The notes under the pieces: generated by a model
What the model was told of the DNA's origin: nothing
The model's database searches: none
What the model saw: the letters and a program-made list of their open reading frames with translations, nothing else
Translations under genes and position numbers: made by a program
Shown here: positions 27,318 to 40,524 of the stretch, piece after piece
Layout of the letters: each line of letters begins with the position of its first letter
Numbering within the stretch: the stretch's first letter is position 1
Source: an uncultured Thiothrix sp.
GTDB taxonomy: Bacteria > Pseudomonadota > Gammaproteobacteria > Thiotrichales > Thiotrichaceae
DNA: 64,000 nucleotides
Assembly (NCBI RefSeq): GCF_937873765.1
Contig: NZ_CALMZC010000052.1
Location: forward strand, 28,731 to 92,730
Direction: 5' to 3'

Positions 27318-27346
27318 AGCAGCAACGTCAAGGCGAGAATTAAAAC

Positions 27347-29038
27347 TTACAAGCCCACTGCTTTTGCCGCGACTGCAATTTGATAAACAATCTGTACTAG
27401 GTCTTTAGTGAACTGCATATCTTTAGTATCTAAGCGTGGATAAACCATAATTTGATCACCGGCTGCCACAGGCGGATTACGACCCATAATGACTTTACCA
27501 TTAGGCTTTACTACCATTAGGCTTTCCTCATTAGCTCGCTCCGTAAAGCCACCTGCTTGAGCAATATAGTCTTTCAAACTAGCATTCGTAGCGAAAACCA
27601 CCGATTGCGGAACCTGTACTTCTCCACTAATCATCACCACATCACTTTTCGGTGGAATCACGATAATGTCACCGTCTTCCATGCGAATATTCGCAACTTT
27701 ACCTCGATCAGAGACTACCACTTTGCCTTCAGGCCGAACCGTACTAGCACGCTCCACAAACTTCAAAATCAATTCAGCTTCTTTGGCACGAATCGCGGCT
27801 TCTCCATCAGAACTAGCCGGCGCTGTCAGAACACTGCGTTCTAAACGTCGCAAAGCTTCATCAATATTTTTCTTTTGCTCAATTGCTACACTTTTGCGTT
27901 TAATATAAATATTGCCAATATCAGCTTCATTCGGATCGACGGAGACATAATCCAATACTTCTTGCAAACGACTGCCACGCTTAATCGCTAAGTAAGAATT
28001 CCCTAAATGACTCCCCTCTAAACTAATATCCATCACCGGTGTAGGAGCATCGCTGACAAAACGCACACTATCCCCATCATAGAGACGATTGTTCATAAAT
28101 TGCTCATAGGTAATGTAGGAAGAATTCGGCAAGCCATCGCGAGTACCTGAGACGGCAATATTAGTCACACTACTATCGGGTCGCGCGTATTTAATGAGCT
28201 GTGCACCGCTAATGCTATTGCCTAAAAACTCAAAGCGGTAATTATTACGAATATCACCTTCGACACTAATCATGCTACCTTGGGGACGAACCACAATAGT
28301 GTCACCATCACGAAATAAGACTTTCGGTAAGCTGCCATTATTCACGAAATCATATAAGTCCATACTAGCAACTCGCTGCTGACCACGCTTAACTAGCACT
28401 TGCCGATAACTGCCTCGTCGAGGGTCTACTCCACCTGCCTGATGTAAAAAAGCTAAGATACTGTCGTCCGGCAAGCCAGAATACTGCCCCGGACGTATCA
28501 CACTACCGGTCACAAAGACCGTCACTTCTTTGGTGGAGGCAGTCAATAAATTTGCATAAACATCGACGCCATCTTTGTAGACTTTACCCACCGCAGCTTT
28601 GATTTTGCTTGAAACTTCAGAGGCACGTGTTCCCACCATCTGAATCTCACCAACATCAGGAATGAAGACATTACCATTTGCATCCACAGGCAAAATCTCA
28701 TTAGCAGTCGCCTCACCCCACATGCGTAAAGCAATTTTATCACCCGCTATCACTTGATAGTTCGGGTCTAAGGAACTAGGCCGCCGGCTTACGTAATTGC
28801 CTGCAAATAGATTAGCCCCGAAGGGCTGTAAACTCTGCCCTGAACGCGAAGTTTTGGGCAAGCCCTCATCAAAAATGCGCGGTTTGTCTTCAGCCGTGAT
28901 TAAATCACTACTATTGGTGATGACTGGACTTGGATCTGCAGCGGCATTCACATTAGTGCCTTGGTCTTCAGCATAGCTAGGACTAAGAATTAGAAAGCTC
29001 AGCAGAAAACTAAATACAATCTTTTTAAAAAACTTCAT
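27347..29038 (-). CDS. kpsD: KpsD/Wza-type polysaccharide export outer-membrane protein
   Basis: A signal peptide (MKFFKKIVFSFLLSFLILSPSYA) precedes a Poly_export domain (YQVIAGDKIALRMWGEATAN ... VDVYANL) and several SLBB-type domains (VTVFVTGSVIRPGQYSGL, ISVEGDIRNNYRFEF, VVMISGEVQVPQSVVF). At 564 residues it is close to E. coli KpsD, which is longer than Wza. It should form the periplasmic/outer-membrane exit of an ABC-dependent capsule pathway. ATG 29038 lies 4 bases after the KpsE-like stop; the longer frame to 29059 overlaps that gene and gives a worse signal peptide. It ends a four-gene kpsM-T-E-D export operon. Confidence 0.87.
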   Translation of the reverse strand: MKFFKKIVFSFLLSFLILSPSYAEDQGTNVNAAADPSPVITNSSDLITAEDKPRIFDEGLPKTSRSGQSLQPFGANLFAGNYVSRRPSSLDPNYQVIAGDKIALRMWGEATANEILPVDANGNVFIPDVGEIQMVGTRASEVSSKIKAAVGKVYKDGVDVYANLLTASTKEVTVFVTGSVIRPGQYSGLPDDSILAFLHQAGGVDPRRGSYRQVLVKRGQQRVASMDLYDFVNNGSLPKVLFRDGDTIVVRPQGSMISVEGDIRNNYRFEFLGNSISGAQLIKYARPDSSVTNIAVSGTRDGLPNSSYITYEQFMNNRLYDGDSVRFVSDAPTPVMDISLEGSHLGNSYLAIKRGSRLQEVLDYVSVDPNEADIGNIYIKRKSVAIEQKKNIDEALRRLERSVLTAPASSDGEAAIRAKEAELILKFVERASTVRPEGKVVVSDRGKVANIRMEDGDIIVIPPKSDVVMISGEVQVPQSVVFATNASLKDYIAQAGGFTERANEESLMVVKPNGKVIMGRNPPVAAGDQIMVYPRLDTKDMQFTKDLVQIVYQIAVAAKAVGL

Positions 29039-29042
29039 ATAC

Positions 29043-30182
29043 CTATACCCAACCCACATGATCGCGGATCGCTGCTACTGATAGAGAGCCGATACCCCAA
29101 AAAAGAAAACTTAGTAGTAGCACAGTTAAAATGCCAGGAATCTTTTCTGGTTTAATCGCTTCATCTGGCAGATTTGGCTGCACGGTGACTGTTAAATAAC
29201 GTTGTTTGCGCTCTAGTTCTAGACGTGCCTGCTCTAAAGTCGTTTGCTTGGCTGTATACAGTTGCTCAGCAAAACCCAAGCGACTTTGTAATTCTGCATA
29301 TTGAGCTAATTGACTCGCAGCTTGTGTATTTTGTCCTTTAGATTGAGCGACTGAAACAGATTGCTCTTTAGCAACTTGCTGACGTAAAGAATTGACTCTA
29401 CTTTGCAAAGTTTTTACTTTCATGGCTTCTGGCTGCATAAAACTACTAATTTGTGTTAATTCAGCTTCGGCTTGAGAAAGTTGGGTCTGTAGCTCAGATA
29501 AGCGAGTTAAACGAGCCGTTTCTTCACGCTCAATCCGTGCATTAGTTTGTGAACCAGGATCGAGTATATCTTGCTGCTTACGGAAAGCGGTCAGTTGCTC
29601 ACGTAAAGTATTTACCTCTTGTTGAGCCGCTATCGCCTCTTTCTCCGCCAACTGTAAACTATCAGTCCGTAAACTAGATGAGAGTTTATTAACCAAGACT
29701 TCACTTTGTTTTAAAGCTAAAGCGACTAACTTCTTACTAGTTTCAGCATCAAATGCGGTAATTTTTAGAGTACTAATACCAGAAGTGAGATCATGCTCAA
29801 CCTCTATCATTTTCTGCCAGTACTCCACTAAATCCTCTTGGCTAGCTTTTACGTCTAAACGCGCATATTCATCAATGGATGGATTAGAATAATGAGTACG
29901 CAAATCCAGCTCAGGCTTAATATCCTTGATAAAATCAGCCGACCACAAGTAATCACTAATGATCATGGAGTCAGAAGTACCGCCCGTAGCACCTGGTAAA
30001 CCAGTTAAAGCGCCTAATACATCCACCTTAGCACCTGAGGTATTTTGAATAATAAAATGTGCCTCAGAAACATATTGGTTACTGGCATAACGATAGTAAT
30101 AAACCGTAGCTAAAAGGGTTGGTACCACAACCAATAACAAAAACAACCATGGAAACGGCGTGCGTTTCTTAGGCCTACTCAT
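29043..30182 (-). CDS. kpsE: KpsE/CtrB-type inner-membrane capsule export protein
   Basis: There is one membrane segment at each end (FPWLFLLLVVVPTLLATVYY and GILTVLLLSFLFWGIGSL) and a long periplasmic coiled-coil region between them (EKEAIAAQQEVNTLREQL and so on). This is the topology of polysaccharide co-polymerase family proteins KpsE, CtrB and BexC, which link the ABC transporter to the outer-membrane exporter. The length of 379 residues fits. The start overlaps the stop of the ATPase gene by 4 bases. Confidence 0.88.
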   Translation of the reverse strand: MSRPKKRTPFPWLFLLLVVVPTLLATVYYYRYASNQYVSEAHFIIQNTSGAKVDVLGALTGLPGATGGTSDSMIISDYLWSADFIKDIKPELDLRTHYSNPSIDEYARLDVKASQEDLVEYWQKMIEVEHDLTSGISTLKITAFDAETSKKLVALALKQSEVLVNKLSSSLRTDSLQLAEKEAIAAQQEVNTLREQLTAFRKQQDILDPGSQTNARIEREETARLTRLSELQTQLSQAEAELTQISSFMQPEAMKVKTLQSRVNSLRQQVAKEQSVSVAQSKGQNTQAASQLAQYAELQSRLGFAEQLYTAKQTTLEQARLELERKQRYLTVTVQPNLPDEAIKPEKIPGILTVLLLSFLFWGIGSLSVAAIRDHVGWV

Positions 30183-30841
30183 GGTTTAACCCCCGCTAAG
30201 CTCTGATAAAACTTGATACCAGACTCCACATTATCAAAAATACTAAGTTCATGGTCGTTTAAAATAATAATGACATCAGCATAGTCACGGATCGTGCGCA
30301 TATCATGGGATACCAAGATTAAATTAGCGGTTTGACGACGTGCTTCAAAAGCAGCCTTACTTTTTTTCTTAAAAATAGGGTCACCCACTGCCATCACTTC
30401 GTCAATTAAATAAACATCGAAATCAATAGCTAAACTTAAACCGAAAGCTAAACGAGCTTTCATACCATTCGAGTAGGTACGCATTGGCTCAGTTAGAGCA
30501 TCACCTAGCTCAGAAAACTCGCGCACATAGTCTAACACTTGATGGAGATCAGCATTATAAATCCTACATACAAAGCGCAGATTTTCCTCACCGGATAAAT
30601 TTTGATTAAATCCGCCACTGAAGCCGAGCGGCCAAGAAAAACGCCCAGTACGAATAATTTTTCCAGAATCTGGTGGCTCAGAGCCGGCTATTAAACGCAG
30701 AATGGTTGATTTACCCGCACCATTCATGCCCAAAACCCCAATATTTTTGTGCTCAGGAAATTTAAAAGACACTTCATCTAAAATAGTGCGATAGCCATGG
30801 CTCAGCTTATAGTGCTTACTGACCTTGATAAACTCAATCAT
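30179..30841 (-). CDS. kpsT: KpsT-type capsule ABC transporter ATPase
   Basis: The Walker A motif is GMNGAGKST, the ABC signature appears as YSNGMKARLAFG and Walker B as FDVYLIDEVMAVGD, followed by the switch His in LVSHDMRT. The length of 220 residues and the YSNGM signature are typical of KpsT/CtrD/BexA. It powers transport of a lipid-linked capsular polysaccharide across the inner membrane. It overlaps both the permease gene before it and the kpsE-like gene after it by 4 bases, giving strong translational coupling. Confidence 0.92.
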   Translation of the reverse strand: MIEFIKVSKHYKLSHGYRTILDEVSFKFPEHKNIGVLGMNGAGKSTILRLIAGSEPPDSGKIIRTGRFSWPLGFSGGFNQNLSGEENLRFVCRIYNADLHQVLDYVREFSELGDALTEPMRTYSNGMKARLAFGLSLAIDFDVYLIDEVMAVGDPIFKKKSKAAFEARRQTANLILVSHDMRTIRDYADVIIILNDHELSIFDNVESGIKFYQSLAGVKP

Positions 30842-31626
30842 ACGCCTAACTGCCTGAGCTTACTGCGGGTGACACGCTCACCTGCGAGGCCAAGAAAACC
30901 GAAGCACAGCATCCACAGTATAGGGTACATAGGATCGTAAAAGCGGCTTTCAAAACCATAGAAAAAAGCCGAACGTGCCCACTCCACCAGATGTAATACT
31001 GGGTTATACCAAAGTGCATCTCTAATGGGTTGAGGCATACTATCTGCTACAAAGAAGGCACCAGACACAAAGAACAACACACGCAATAAGAGGCCTTGGA
31101 AACTACTATAGCCTGGTAAGTATAATTTGATGACCGCCCCCACTAAGCCAAACGCAGAGCCAAAGATAAGACAGATCATCAGCACCGTAATCGACAGCAG
31201 TAAGTTTTCAATGCGGTCGAAAATATCCCAGAAGTACAAAACCGTTAGATAGAGAATACAAACGATAAAAATCGTTGCAAACTCTAGAACAACACGGGCA
31301 ATGACTACATCAATCACTTTGACTTGTGGATAAGTTAGCAAACTCACACTGCCTTCAATCACATTACTCATCATGGATACCCCGCGTGAAAACAAGGTCC
31401 ATGGAATAATGCCCGTGAAAAAGAATAAGTGGATATCCACATTAATCGGGGAACCACGGTCTATCACGCTAAACACTAAAGCTAAGGCTAGAATCCCTGT
31501 TAATGGCTCAAACACTGCCCAAAAATAGCCTAAACGACTACGACCAAAGCGCGTGCGCATATCCCGTAGGATAAATGCATAAACAACACGTGCCTGAACG
31601 ACTAGGGCTTTGAAAATCTCAGACAT
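30838..31626 (-). CDS. kpsM: KpsM-type capsule ABC transporter permease
   Basis: The protein has six membrane segments and the early motif YAFILRDMRTRFGRSRLGYFWAVFEP, characteristic of the ABC-2 permeases KpsM/CtrC/BexB. It forms the inner-membrane channel with the KpsT-like ATPase. The stop overlaps the ATPase start, and its own start directly adjoins the stop of the small lipoprotein gene. No Wzy-type polymerase is present here, consistent with ABC-dependent export. Confidence 0.92.
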   Translation of the reverse strand: MSEIFKALVVQARVVYAFILRDMRTRFGRSRLGYFWAVFEPLTGILALALVFSVIDRGSPINVDIHLFFFTGIIPWTLFSRGVSMMSNVIEGSVSLLTYPQVKVIDVVIARVVLEFATIFIVCILYLTVLYFWDIFDRIENLLLSITVLMICLIFGSAFGLVGAVIKLYLPGYSSFQGLLLRVLFFVSGAFFVADSMPQPIRDALWYNPVLHLVEWARSAFFYGFESRFYDPMYPILWMLCFGFLGLAGERVTRSKLRQLGV

Positions 31627-32019
31627 TTAGAATTTGGCCGGCTCCGTATTCACAACTGGTGCGGCTAAAACCCAACGACCATTGATCCAGCAAGCAGACT
31701 TTGGTCTAGGGTCATTACGTCCACGGCCTTGGGTAAAGTATTGGCAAATATAACCATTTCCTGAGTAATAGCGAACCCCATCTAAAATCACCTCACCTTT
31801 TTGTGGAGGAGGTGCACCAATAAGACGCTTTTCTTCTGCCGTCAACTCTTCACGGGCTGGCGCTTGAAATTGAAACTTAGGTTGAAAAGTTGCAGAGCGC
31901 TGTTGATATTCATCAACACTTTGTGCTTGTAAACGCTCGATATACTTCATAATACCTGTGCACCCCGTCAATAGTGGAAACAGCATGCCAAGACACAGGA
32001 TTCGTAGATACATTAACAT
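31627..32019 (-). CDS. Small lipoprotein at the head of the capsule export operon
   Basis: The lipobox LLTGC is preceded by a hydrophobic stretch; the first or third codon (both ATG) may be the start. After the lipid-bearing Cys the mature part has about 110 residues, including DEYQQRSATFQPKFQF, a Pro-rich segment and a compact C-terminal region with two Cys (GYICQYF and KSACWINGRW). I do not recognise the family. It ends directly next to the kpsM start, so it is in the same operon and may help anchor or regulate export. This role is inferred from position. Confidence 0.7.
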   Translation of the reverse strand: MLMYLRILCLGMLFPLLTGCTGIMKYIERLQAQSVDEYQQRSATFQPKFQFQAPAREELTAEEKRLIGAPPPQKGEVILDGVRYYSGNGYICQYFTQGRGRNDPRPKSACWINGRWVLAAPVVNTEPAKF

Positions 32020-32157
32020 GGTCGGATTGAAACCAAAGTCAGTTTAATAGCTTATTTATGCACTCATTAGCAGTGCGTCATTCTTACCACACGCGCACCA
32101 TACAATACCCTATCCGTGGGTGCAAACCTATTCCTTAGGAAACACCTCACAGCTCGT

Positions 32158-32907
32158 TTAATGGTTTAATAAACGCCCACCATCGACAGCAATCACTTGC
32201 CCTGTAATATAAGGCGCATCTCGCACCAGAAATAAAACAGTTTTAGCGATGTCCTCAGGCCTCCCCATACGCTCCAAAGCGGTTTTTGCTAAGATTTCTG
32301 TCCCTTGAGCTGTGCTAACCGCCTGTTCAGGCCAAAGAATCGCGCCGGGCGCTATACCATTGACTCGAATCTGCGGCCCGAGTTCGCGGGCTAAAACTTG
32401 AGTTAACATGATTAAGCCTGCTTTTGCAGCGCAGTATACCGAAAATTCAGCAAGAGGACGCAAACCATGCACGTCCGTCATATTAATAATCACCCCGTGG
32501 TGCTGCTGCAGATAGGGCAAAGCGGCTTGGCTGAGAAACAGAGGCGCTTTTAAATTGACTCCCATCAAATCATCCCATTGCTGGGCATTGATACTTGCCA
32601 AGGGCGTGGGATAAAAATTTGAAGCATTATTGATTAAAATATCAAGGCGTTGAGTTTGCTCTATAAGACTGTGCACTAATGCGCTTAAGTCGCTCGTCTT
32701 TAATAAATCAGCTTGTAGCAACAGACACGAGTTAGCACGCTTCGCATTCAAGTCTAGTTGTAGCTGCTCAGCCTCAACCACAGACTCACGGTAATGAATC
32801 GCCACGGTTGCCCCTTCAGCATGTAAACACCGTGCTAACTCAGCACCAATGCGGCGTGCAGCGCCGGTAATTAAAACGACTTTTCCTGTCAGCGAATTCT
32901 CTATCAT
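32158..32907 (-). CDS. Pteridine reductase-like short-chain dehydrogenase
   Basis: The N-terminal NADPH motif is TGAARRIG, the T-G-x-x-x-R-x-G form that marks pteridine reductases (PTR1, FolM) instead of the usual Gly-rich motif. NNAS, the active-site Tyr and Lys in YCAAK and the final IAVDGG segment complete the short-chain dehydrogenase pattern. It likely reduces dihydropterins to tetrahydro forms using NADPH. The start region overlaps the divergently read MidA-like gene region, so a shared promoter zone is compressed into about 50 bases. Catalytic specificity is by family resemblance. Confidence 0.82.
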   Translation of the reverse strand: MIENSLTGKVVLITGAARRIGAELARCLHAEGATVAIHYRESVVEAEQLQLDLNAKRANSCLLLQADLLKTSDLSALVHSLIEQTQRLDILINNASNFYPTPLASINAQQWDDLMGVNLKAPLFLSQAALPYLQQHHGVIINMTDVHGLRPLAEFSVYCAAKAGLIMLTQVLARELGPQIRVNGIAPGAILWPEQAVSTAQGTEILAKTALERMGRPEDIAKTVLFLVRDAPYITGQVIAVDGGRLLNH

Positions 32908-32959
32908 GTCGTCATTAGATTCAGGTTATTATCAGGTCTTCCCAACATCATACCTTGTC

Positions 32960-34126
32960 ATGCGCTTTACAGATACTTTACCTATCCCATCAGCAGAAGC
33001 TCTAGCTCATAGCGAGCAACTCAAAGCTATTATTGGTCAGGAAATTCAGGCTCAAGGGGGACAGATCAGCTTTCATCATTTCATGCAAATGGCTTTATAC
33101 GAACCGGGCTTGGGTTATTATGTGGCGGGCTTACACAAAATTGGTGCGACCGGCGATTTTGTCACTGCCCCAGAGATTTCTGCCTTATTTTCACAATGTA
33201 TTGCCCATCAATGTGCACAAATTTTAAGCGAGTTACCCAATAGCTCCATTTTAGAATTAGGTGCAGGTAGCGGACGAATGGCCGCAGAAATTTTACTAGG
33301 TTTAGAACAACAAGAATGCTTACCTGAGCACTATTTTATTTTAGACCTCAGCCCTGACTTACAAACTCGTCAGTGGACCACTATAAACCAATATGCCCCG
33401 CATTTACTGCACAAAGTCCAATGGCTAACTAGTTTGCCTACAGAGCCTTTGCGGGGCGTCATGCTAGGCAATGAAGTGCTTGATGCGATGCCAGTCGAGT
33501 TATTTACTGTCAACAAACAAGGTATTGTAAGTGTTCAAGTCAGTGTAGCAGACGATCAGTTTGCTTTTACAGACGGTCAGACAAAAGCTGCTGAGTACAT
33601 TCAAACACTCCTGCCTACTGACTTAGCTCTACCCTACACCTCTGAATTCAATCCAGCCTTAGCAGCTTGGATACATAGCTTGGCCGAGCATTTGGAAACT
33701 GGCGCTATATTACTCATTGACTATGGTTATGAACGTTCTGACTATTATCATCCAGAACGTAGCCAAGGCACGCTACTCTGTCATTATCAACATCGCGTTC
33801 ATAACCATCCCTTGATCTATCCGGGCTTACAAGATTTAACGGCCAGTGTCGACTTCACAGCAGTGGCTGAAGCGGGCGTGGATGCAGGTTTACAACTGGC
33901 GGGTTACACGACGCAAGCGGCTTTTTTGGCTGGTTGCGGTTTAGAAGATTTGTTCCTAGCAGCGCTTAATCAGCAGCCTCAAGCAAGCTATCAACTGGCT
34001 CAGCAAATTCGTACTTTAAGCTTACCCTCAGAAATGGGGGAACGCTTTAAAGTCATTGCACTCACAAAAGAGTTTACCACTCCCCTACTCGGCTTTAGAC
34101 TGGGCGACCGCCAACATCGGCTATAG
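32960..34126 (+). CDS. MidA/NDUFAF7-type SAM-dependent methyltransferase
   Basis: The protein has ISFHHFMQMALYEPGLGYYVAG, GATGDFVTAPEISALF, then the SAM-binding LELGAGSGRMAAEIL and GNEVLDAMPVELF. This order defines the MidA family (COG1565), whose mitochondrial member NDUFAF7 methylates an Arg in complex I. The bacterial substrate is not settled. About 388 residues is the usual length. I choose ATG 32960 because the family starts shortly before P-S-A-E-A-x-A-H-S; in-frame starts at 32849 or 32906 would overlap the divergent dehydrogenase gene. Ribosome site support is weak. Confidence 0.83.
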   Translation: MRFTDTLPIPSAEALAHSEQLKAIIGQEIQAQGGQISFHHFMQMALYEPGLGYYVAGLHKIGATGDFVTAPEISALFSQCIAHQCAQILSELPNSSILELGAGSGRMAAEILLGLEQQECLPEHYFILDLSPDLQTRQWTTINQYAPHLLHKVQWLTSLPTEPLRGVMLGNEVLDAMPVELFTVNKQGIVSVQVSVADDQFAFTDGQTKAAEYIQTLLPTDLALPYTSEFNPALAAWIHSLAEHLETGAILLIDYGYERSDYYHPERSQGTLLCHYQHRVHNHPLIYPGLQDLTASVDFTAVAEAGVDAGLQLAGYTTQAAFLAGCGLEDLFLAALNQQPQASYQLAQQIRTLSLPSEMGERFKVIALTKEFTTPLLGFRLGDRQHRL

Positions 34127-34966
34127 TCGGTTATAGATTTTGCACTTATTACTTTAAACCAAGAATTTTAAACAAAGGATCGTATGGATATTCTCTTACT
34201 GGTCAAAGCTGCCATCATGGGACTGGTGGAAGGCGCGACTGAATTTTTACCAGTTTCTAGCACAGGTCATCTCATTCTTGCGGGCGATTTGCTTAATTTC
34301 ATGGATCATAGCAAGCGTAGTGTCTTTGAAATTTCGATCCAATTGGGCGCTATCCTAGCCATCGTTTGGGAATATCGGCAGCGCTTTGTACGTACTTTTA
34401 CCGGATTAGGTCGCGACCCAATAGCCAATCGCCTGTTTATCAATATTGCGATTGCCTTTTTGCCCTTAGCTATTTTAGGGCTACTCTTTGGCGATATTAT
34501 TAAAGCGCATTTGTTTAAACCCGTGCCCGTAGCGATTGCTTTTATTGTGGGTGGTTTTATTATCTTTTGGGCAGAAAAGCGACAAAAACAAGTCACGATT
34601 CAAACCGTTGATGATATTCGCCCGTTGGATGCGCTGAAACTTGGTTTAGCTCAAGCGGTGGCTTTAATCCCCGGCACATCGCGTTCGGGGGCAACTATTA
34701 TTGGCGGGATTTTATTTGGTTTATCCCGTACTGCAGCCGCCGAATTCTCCTTCTTCCTAGCCGTTCCAACCCTAGGTATTGCGTCTATTTATTCGATGTA
34801 TAAAGCGCGTGATCTGTTAAGTGTGGATGATTTAGCCCCTTGGGCTGTAGGCTTTATTTTCTCTTTCGTCAGTGCCTTATTTGTGGTGCGGGCGCTGATT
34901 CGCTATGTCAGCAACCATGATTTCACTATTTTTGCTTGGTATCGGATTGCTTTCGGCGTGATTGTG

Positions 34967-38570
<3,604 letters not shown>

Positions 38571-38631
38571 GGTAATTTAGAACAGTAAGATGATGATCTA
38601 GAAACTATACCTGAAAAATTTGGATGTCAGC

Positions 38632-38904
38632 ATGTTCCGCATAATTTTTATTCTTGTTCTGCTCATAGTTGGTTATCTCCTGTTAAAATCATGGCAGCGT
38701 AGAAAACAATTAAACAATCAACGCCGCGACGCGCCAAGTTCGGGACAAATAAAAAACCAACAGCCCATTGTGAGTTGCCAACAATGTGGCCTGCATGTTC
38801 CCAAGAGCGAAGCCGTCCAGCACGGGGGTAAGTTCTTTTGCAGTCTGGATCACGCGCAGCAAGCGCAAATCACACACCAATCAATGCCCAAGGACAAACG
38901 GTAG
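38632..38904 (+). CDS. Small membrane protein with zinc-ribbon-like tail (PP0621-like)
   Basis: One N-terminal membrane segment (MFRIIFILVLLIVGYLLLKS) is followed by a basic linker and a C-terminal motif with CQQCGLHVP and a later C-S-L-D-H, which could bind a metal ion. Such small PP0621-like proteins often precede pilS in Gammaproteobacteria; their function is not known. ATG 38632 is preferred over TTG 38620. The 3' end overlaps the start of pilS, implying translational coupling. Confidence 0.75.
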   Translation: MFRIIFILVLLIVGYLLLKSWQRRKQLNNQRRDAPSSGQIKNQQPIVSCQQCGLHVPKSEAVQHGGKFFCSLDHAQQAQITHQSMPKDKR

Positions 38905-40496
38905 CGCCCTTTTTCTTACATGAGGATCCTTGGAATCTTTTAAGGCTCTATCATGTTTACCGCTTAGCGCTCGCGGGCGCATTCTTGCTAGCGATGGTCG
39001 GCCAATCCAAATTCGTGCAACTGGGGGCGCAAAATAAAGAGCTCTTCGGCTGGATGACGGCGACTTATCTCATGATTGCGATCATTAGCAATCTATCTTC
39101 TTATTTTCAGTGGCCTGATCTGGCGATCCAAGGTGTAGGCTACTCGATCATCGATATTATTGTTCTCTTTGTGATTCTCTATACCAGCGGTGGAGTTAGT
39201 GTTGGAATTGGCATTTTGCTCGTCGTCCCCGTGCTTATTCCTTATATTTGTGCTCCCGGGCAAGTCTCGATAGCAATGGCTGCACTCACCGGTATTTGCT
39301 TGATTAGCTTAGAAGTATGGCTAGGGTTTAGTGAAGGTCAAAGTAATACGACGAGTTTAACCCATAGCGGCATTTTGACTGCTTTCATTATGCTCGCGAG
39401 TTGGCTGGGTGACCGCTGGATTCGCAAAGCGGATGAAATGGCTAAACTGGCGAATCGCCGTGGGATTGATTTAGCGAATCTCTCACAACTCAATCAATCC
39501 ATTTTAGATCGCTTAGAATCCGGCATTGTGGTGGTCGAAACTTCTGGGGCGATTCGGCATATGAATGCAGCCGCTTGGCATTTATTGGGCAACCCGGGTA
39601 ATTGGCGTAGCAAGCCTTTAGCCGTGTTCGCCCCCGAGTTGGATAAGCATTATCAGCAATGGATTAATGAAGTCAGCCCACGTACTGCCAGCTATGATCT
39701 CAAACATCAACAAGCTACTGAATTACGCGTGCGTTTCACTCAATTAGGCACCCAATCACGCCGCAATACGCTCATTAACCTTGAAGATACCAGCGAACAG
39801 CGCGAAAAAGTGCAAGGGGTGAAACTCGCCTCCCTAGGCCAACTCACCGCTAGTATCGCACATGAAATTCGTAATCCATTAGGTGCGATTAGCCATGCTG
39901 CGCAACTGATGAGCGAATCACAAAACTTAGATAAAGCGGACACACGCTTGCTACAAATTATCCAAGCCAATGCCAAGCGTATGAACTTAACGATTGAAAG
40001 TGTGCTTAATCTGTCTCGCAAGAAAGAACCAAAGCGAGAGCGCTTGCCCTTGAAAGGCTGGTTACATAGCTTCTTACGCGATTTCATGCTGCAACATAAC
40101 TTGAAAGAAAAGCAAGTCACACTCTTCATCGAACCTGCCGATTTGATGATTGAATTTGACCCTGCGCATTTACACCAAATTATGTGGAATCTCTGCCGGA
40201 ATGCCTTTAAGTATGCCCATGAAAATCCACAAAAATTGCAACTGGATATTCAAGGGGGTACACCCGCACATAGTCGTGATGTATTGTTGAACATTATTGA
40301 CAATGGCCGTGGTATCCCTGAGGATTTGCGCCAACGCCTATTTGAACCTTTTTTCACCACCAGTACTCAAGGGACTGGTCTAGGTTTATTTATGGCTAGA
40401 GAACTATGCCTAAGTAATGGCTCAGCTTTAGAATATATCTCGTTACCAACGGGTGGCAGTTGTTTTCGGATTGCCTTTTCGCGCTCAACACATTAA
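38838..40496 (+). CDS. pilS: Sensor histidine kinase PilS
   Basis: Six membrane segments in the first 200 residues are followed by a PAS-like domain (LDRLESGIVVVETSGAIRHMN), the phosphorylated His in SIAHEIRNPLGAISH, the N box LCRNAFKYA and the ATP-binding DNGRGIP and GTGLGLFMA motifs. PilS senses pilin level in the membrane and phosphorylates PilR. The start is uncertain: there is no in-frame ATG before DPWNLLRLYHVYRL. TTG at 38838, with GGGGG 9 bases upstream, overlaps the upstream gene and is the best visible choice. The pilR gene follows after 28 bases. Confidence 0.9.
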   Translation: MQSGSRAASANHTPINAQGQTVAPFFLHEDPWNLLRLYHVYRLALAGAFLLAMVGQSKFVQLGAQNKELFGWMTATYLMIAIISNLSSYFQWPDLAIQGVGYSIIDIIVLFVILYTSGGVSVGIGILLVVPVLIPYICAPGQVSIAMAALTGICLISLEVWLGFSEGQSNTTSLTHSGILTAFIMLASWLGDRWIRKADEMAKLANRRGIDLANLSQLNQSILDRLESGIVVVETSGAIRHMNAAAWHLLGNPGNWRSKPLAVFAPELDKHYQQWINEVSPRTASYDLKHQQATELRVRFTQLGTQSRRNTLINLEDTSEQREKVQGVKLASLGQLTASIAHEIRNPLGAISHAAQLMSESQNLDKADTRLLQIIQANAKRMNLTIESVLNLSRKKEPKRERLPLKGWLHSFLRDFMLQHNLKEKQVTLFIEPADLMIEFDPAHLHQIMWNLCRNAFKYAHENPQKLQLDIQGGTPAHSRDVLLNIIDNGRGIPEDLRQRLFEPFFTTSTQGTGLGLFMARELCLSNGSALEYISLPTGGSCFRIAFSRSTH

Positions 40497-40524
40497 TCAA
40501 TAATAATAAGAAGCTCTGATCATC